Source of the DNA: Nitrosomonadales bacterium
GTDB lineage: Bacteria > Pseudomonadota > Gammaproteobacteria > Burkholderiales > Gallionellaceae
Length of the DNA stretch: 16,104 nt
Assembly: GCA_016218465.1 (NCBI GenBank)
Contig: JACREA010000032.1
Location: 1 to 16,104 of the forward strand
Direction of reading: 5' to 3'
A program made the translations under genes and the position numbers. Position 1 is the stretch's first letter. Each line of letters starts with the position of its first letter. The notes beneath the pieces are model-generated. The model did no database searches and was not told where the DNA came from. It saw only the letters and a program-made list of their open reading frames with translations. Shown piece after piece: positions 14,909-16,104 of this stretch.

Positions 14909-16104
14909 ATGTCTGTCATCCGGTTGTTACCCGACCTGCTCATCAATCAAATCGCCGCCGGCGAGGTGATTGAGCGCCCCGCCTCGGCCCTAAAGGAACT
15001 GCTGGAAAACAGCCTTGATGCAGGCGCGACCGACATCGCGGTACAACTTGAAGGCGGCGGCGTAAAACTGCTGAGAGTACGCGACAACGGCAGGGGCATC
15101 GCCAGGGATGAACTGCAACTGGCGCTGATGCGCCACGCCACCAGCAAGATCGCCTCGCTGGATGATCTGCAGCAAGTTGCCAGCATGGGCTTTCGCGGCG
15201 AAGCGCTGGCGAGCATGGCGGCGGTGGCGCATCTCGCCCTGACCAGCCGCACCGCACATGAAACGCACGGCTGGAAAGTAGATGCGATGAACGGCATCGT
15301 CGGCGAACCAGCACCGGCCAGCCACGCGCCGGGCACCACCGTGGAGATTCGCGAGCTGTATTTCAACACCCCGGCGCGCCGCAAGTTCTTAAAATCGGAA
15401 GCCACCGAATTCGCCTGGTGCGAAGAGGCCTTCAAGCGCATTACCCTGTCGCGCCCCGATGTCGCCTTCTCGCTGCAACACAACGGCAAGACCGTCTGGC
15501 AACTCCCCGCAACACCACACTCCCCGCTCCCGCCTGCGGGAGAGGGGCCAGGGGAGATGGCAGGTGTAAGAGCAGGTGCACTGAATCGCATCTCCGCCAT
15601 CCTCGGCGAAGAATTCGGCCACGCTGCCGTAACAATAGAACGGCAGGCGGCAAACCTGTCGCTGCAAGGCCTTGCCGCCCTGCCCGCCTATTCGCGCAGC
15701 TCGCGCGATGCGCAATACTTCTTCGTCAACGGCCGTTTTGTGCGCGACAAGGTCGCCAGCCATGCGCTTCGTCAGGCCTATCAGGACATCCTGCACCACC
15801 AGCGCCATCCGGCCTTTGTGCTGTTCCCCGAACTGCCGCCGCAACAGGTGGACGTGAACGTACACCCGGCCAAGAGCGAGGTGCGCTTCCGCGAGAGCCA
15901 GGGAATCCATCAGTTCATCTTCCATACGCTGCAACAGGCGCTGGGCGCTCCCGCAAGCAAAAGCGATGAAACCAATTCGTCATTCCCGCGAAGGCGGGAA
16001 TCCAGTTGGTTAAAAACGCCAGATTCCCGCCGTCGCGGGAATGACGAATTGGTTTCATCGCTTTTGCTTGCGGGAGCGCCCAGCGCCTGTTGCAGCGTAT
16101 GGAA
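14909..16104 (+). CDS. mutL: DNA mismatch repair protein MutL, 3' part missing or rearranged
   Basis: 398 codons are visible. The N-terminal GHKL ATPase is intact: NQIAAGEVIERPASALKELLENSLDAGA with E30 and N34, D59-N-G-R-G, GFRGEAL (95-100), GTTVEIRELYFNTPARRKFL (142-161) and K322 in NVHPAKSEVRF. MutL links MutS mismatch recognition to strand incision and unwinding. Residues 202-224 (TPHSPLPPAGEGPGEMAGVR...) are an in-frame insert made by a palindromic repeat. Residues from about 357 (SSFPRRRES...DSRRRGNDE) come from two dRS3-like repeats. The last 20 or so residues are the antisense reading of mutL itself, because the DNA folds back there. The frame stays open to the window end but the dimerisation domain is not seen. 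No ribosome site is clear. Confidence 0.92.
   Translation, partial: MSVIRLLPDLLINQIAAGEVIERPASALKELLENSLDAGATDIAVQLEGGGVKLLRVRDNGRGIARDELQLALMRHATSKIASLDDLQQVASMGFRGEALASMAAVAHLALTSRTAHETHGWKVDAMNGIVGEPAPASHAPGTTVEIRELYFNTPARRKFLKSEATEFAWCEEAFKRITLSRPDVAFSLQHNGKTVWQLPATPHSPLPPAGEGPGEMAGVRAGALNRISAILGEEFGHAAVTIERQAANLSLQGLAALPAYSRSSRDAQYFFVNGRFVRDKVASHALRQAYQDILHHQRHPAFVLFPELPPQQVDVNVHPAKSEVRFRESQGIHQFIFHTLQQALGAPASKSDETNSSFPRRRESSWLKTPDSRRRGNDELVSSLLLAGAPSACCSVW
15522..15547. repeat. Palindromic repeat inserted in mutL coding sequence
   Basis: CCCC-G-CTCCCGC, loop CT, GCGGGAG-A-GGGG: a 12-bp stem with one mismatch, followed by a GGGGCCAGGGGAGA-type tail. It resembles widespread intergenic palindromes whose translation gives SPLPPAGEG. 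It falls in the MutL ATPase region and keeps the frame. Confidence 0.65.
15982..16001. repeat. dRS3-like repeat, left copy
   Basis: ATTCCCGCGAAGGCGGGAAT fits ATTCCC-N8-GGGAAT, the form of the neisserial dRS3 unit, and lies in frame in mutL, where it reads as FPRRRES. Confidence 0.8.
16023..16042. repeat. dRS3-like repeat, right copy
   Basis: ATTCCCGCCGTCGCGGGAAT fits the same ATTCCC-N8-GGGAAT form. It is the inverted partner of the left copy with one core base changed, and it borders the reversed mutL sequence. Confidence 0.8.

Larger units (their letters stand above)
15920..16104. repeat. Inverted repeat (fold-back) with 83-bp arms at the window end
   Basis: Arms 15920-16002 and 16022-16104 pair over 83 bp with one mismatch (15992 against 16032) around a 19-nt loop. 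The outer ~60 bp of the left arm is mutL coding sequence, so the right arm is the same mutL segment reversed. The right arm stops only because the window does, so the real repeat may be longer. Confidence 0.97.

Noticed and set aside
15522..15547. Hairpin in mutL as a transcription terminator
   Set aside because: It lies inside an intact reading frame and is followed by G-rich sequence rather than a T-run.

Overview
The window looks like part of the genome of a betaproteobacterium, most likely from the Nitrosomonadales/Gallionellaceae side. This is inferred from protein style (GlnK-Amt, DUF2062 next to ComEC, MutL, the divergent pyruvate-kinase-like protein) and from neisserial-type palindromic repeats; no marker gene settles it. 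Both ends cut a gene: an ammonium channel on the left and mutL on the right. I see no tRNA, rRNA, CRISPR array, prophage or transposase gene.

Left block (1-3140, minus strand): a three-gene nitrogen operon reading outer-membrane beta-barrel porin -> glnK -> amt, with 10-11 bp gaps. Upstream lies a good sigma-54 -24/-12 element (2907-2921) and, about 115 bp further upstream, a 17-bp NtrC-type dyad (3015-3031). This suggests induction under nitrogen limitation: the porin for outer-membrane passage, Amt for inner-membrane uptake, GlnK as gate. A perfect 30-bp palindrome (3058-3087) separates this block from the next gene.

Centre (3141-7662): a very long cytoplasmic diguanylate cyclase with seven PAS domains (minus) is divided by about 420 bp from a divergent gene for a secreted Met/Cys/His-rich protein with a Spy/CpxP-like C-terminal half. 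The second gene has a perfect CRP-type operator placed where a class II activator site should be, and a clear terminator after it.

Right-centre (7688-12618): a 625-residue pyruvate-kinase-like protein and a DUF2062 membrane protein form a minus-strand pair, divergent from comEC (DNA uptake channel).

Right end (12774-16104): a secreted protein of unknown function with three kinds of tandem repeat, a MarC-family membrane protein (minus), and the start of mutL. MutL carries in-frame palindromic repeats in its coding sequence. From 15920 to the window end the DNA folds back on itself: 83-bp arms, one mismatch and a 19-nt loop. This is either a real inverted duplication that breaks mutL or an assembly fold-back at a contig end.

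I do not see a convincing new multi-gene system. The best leads are the mutL fold-back and repeats, the metal-binding protein with its CRP-type promoter, and the pyruvate-kinase-like family.
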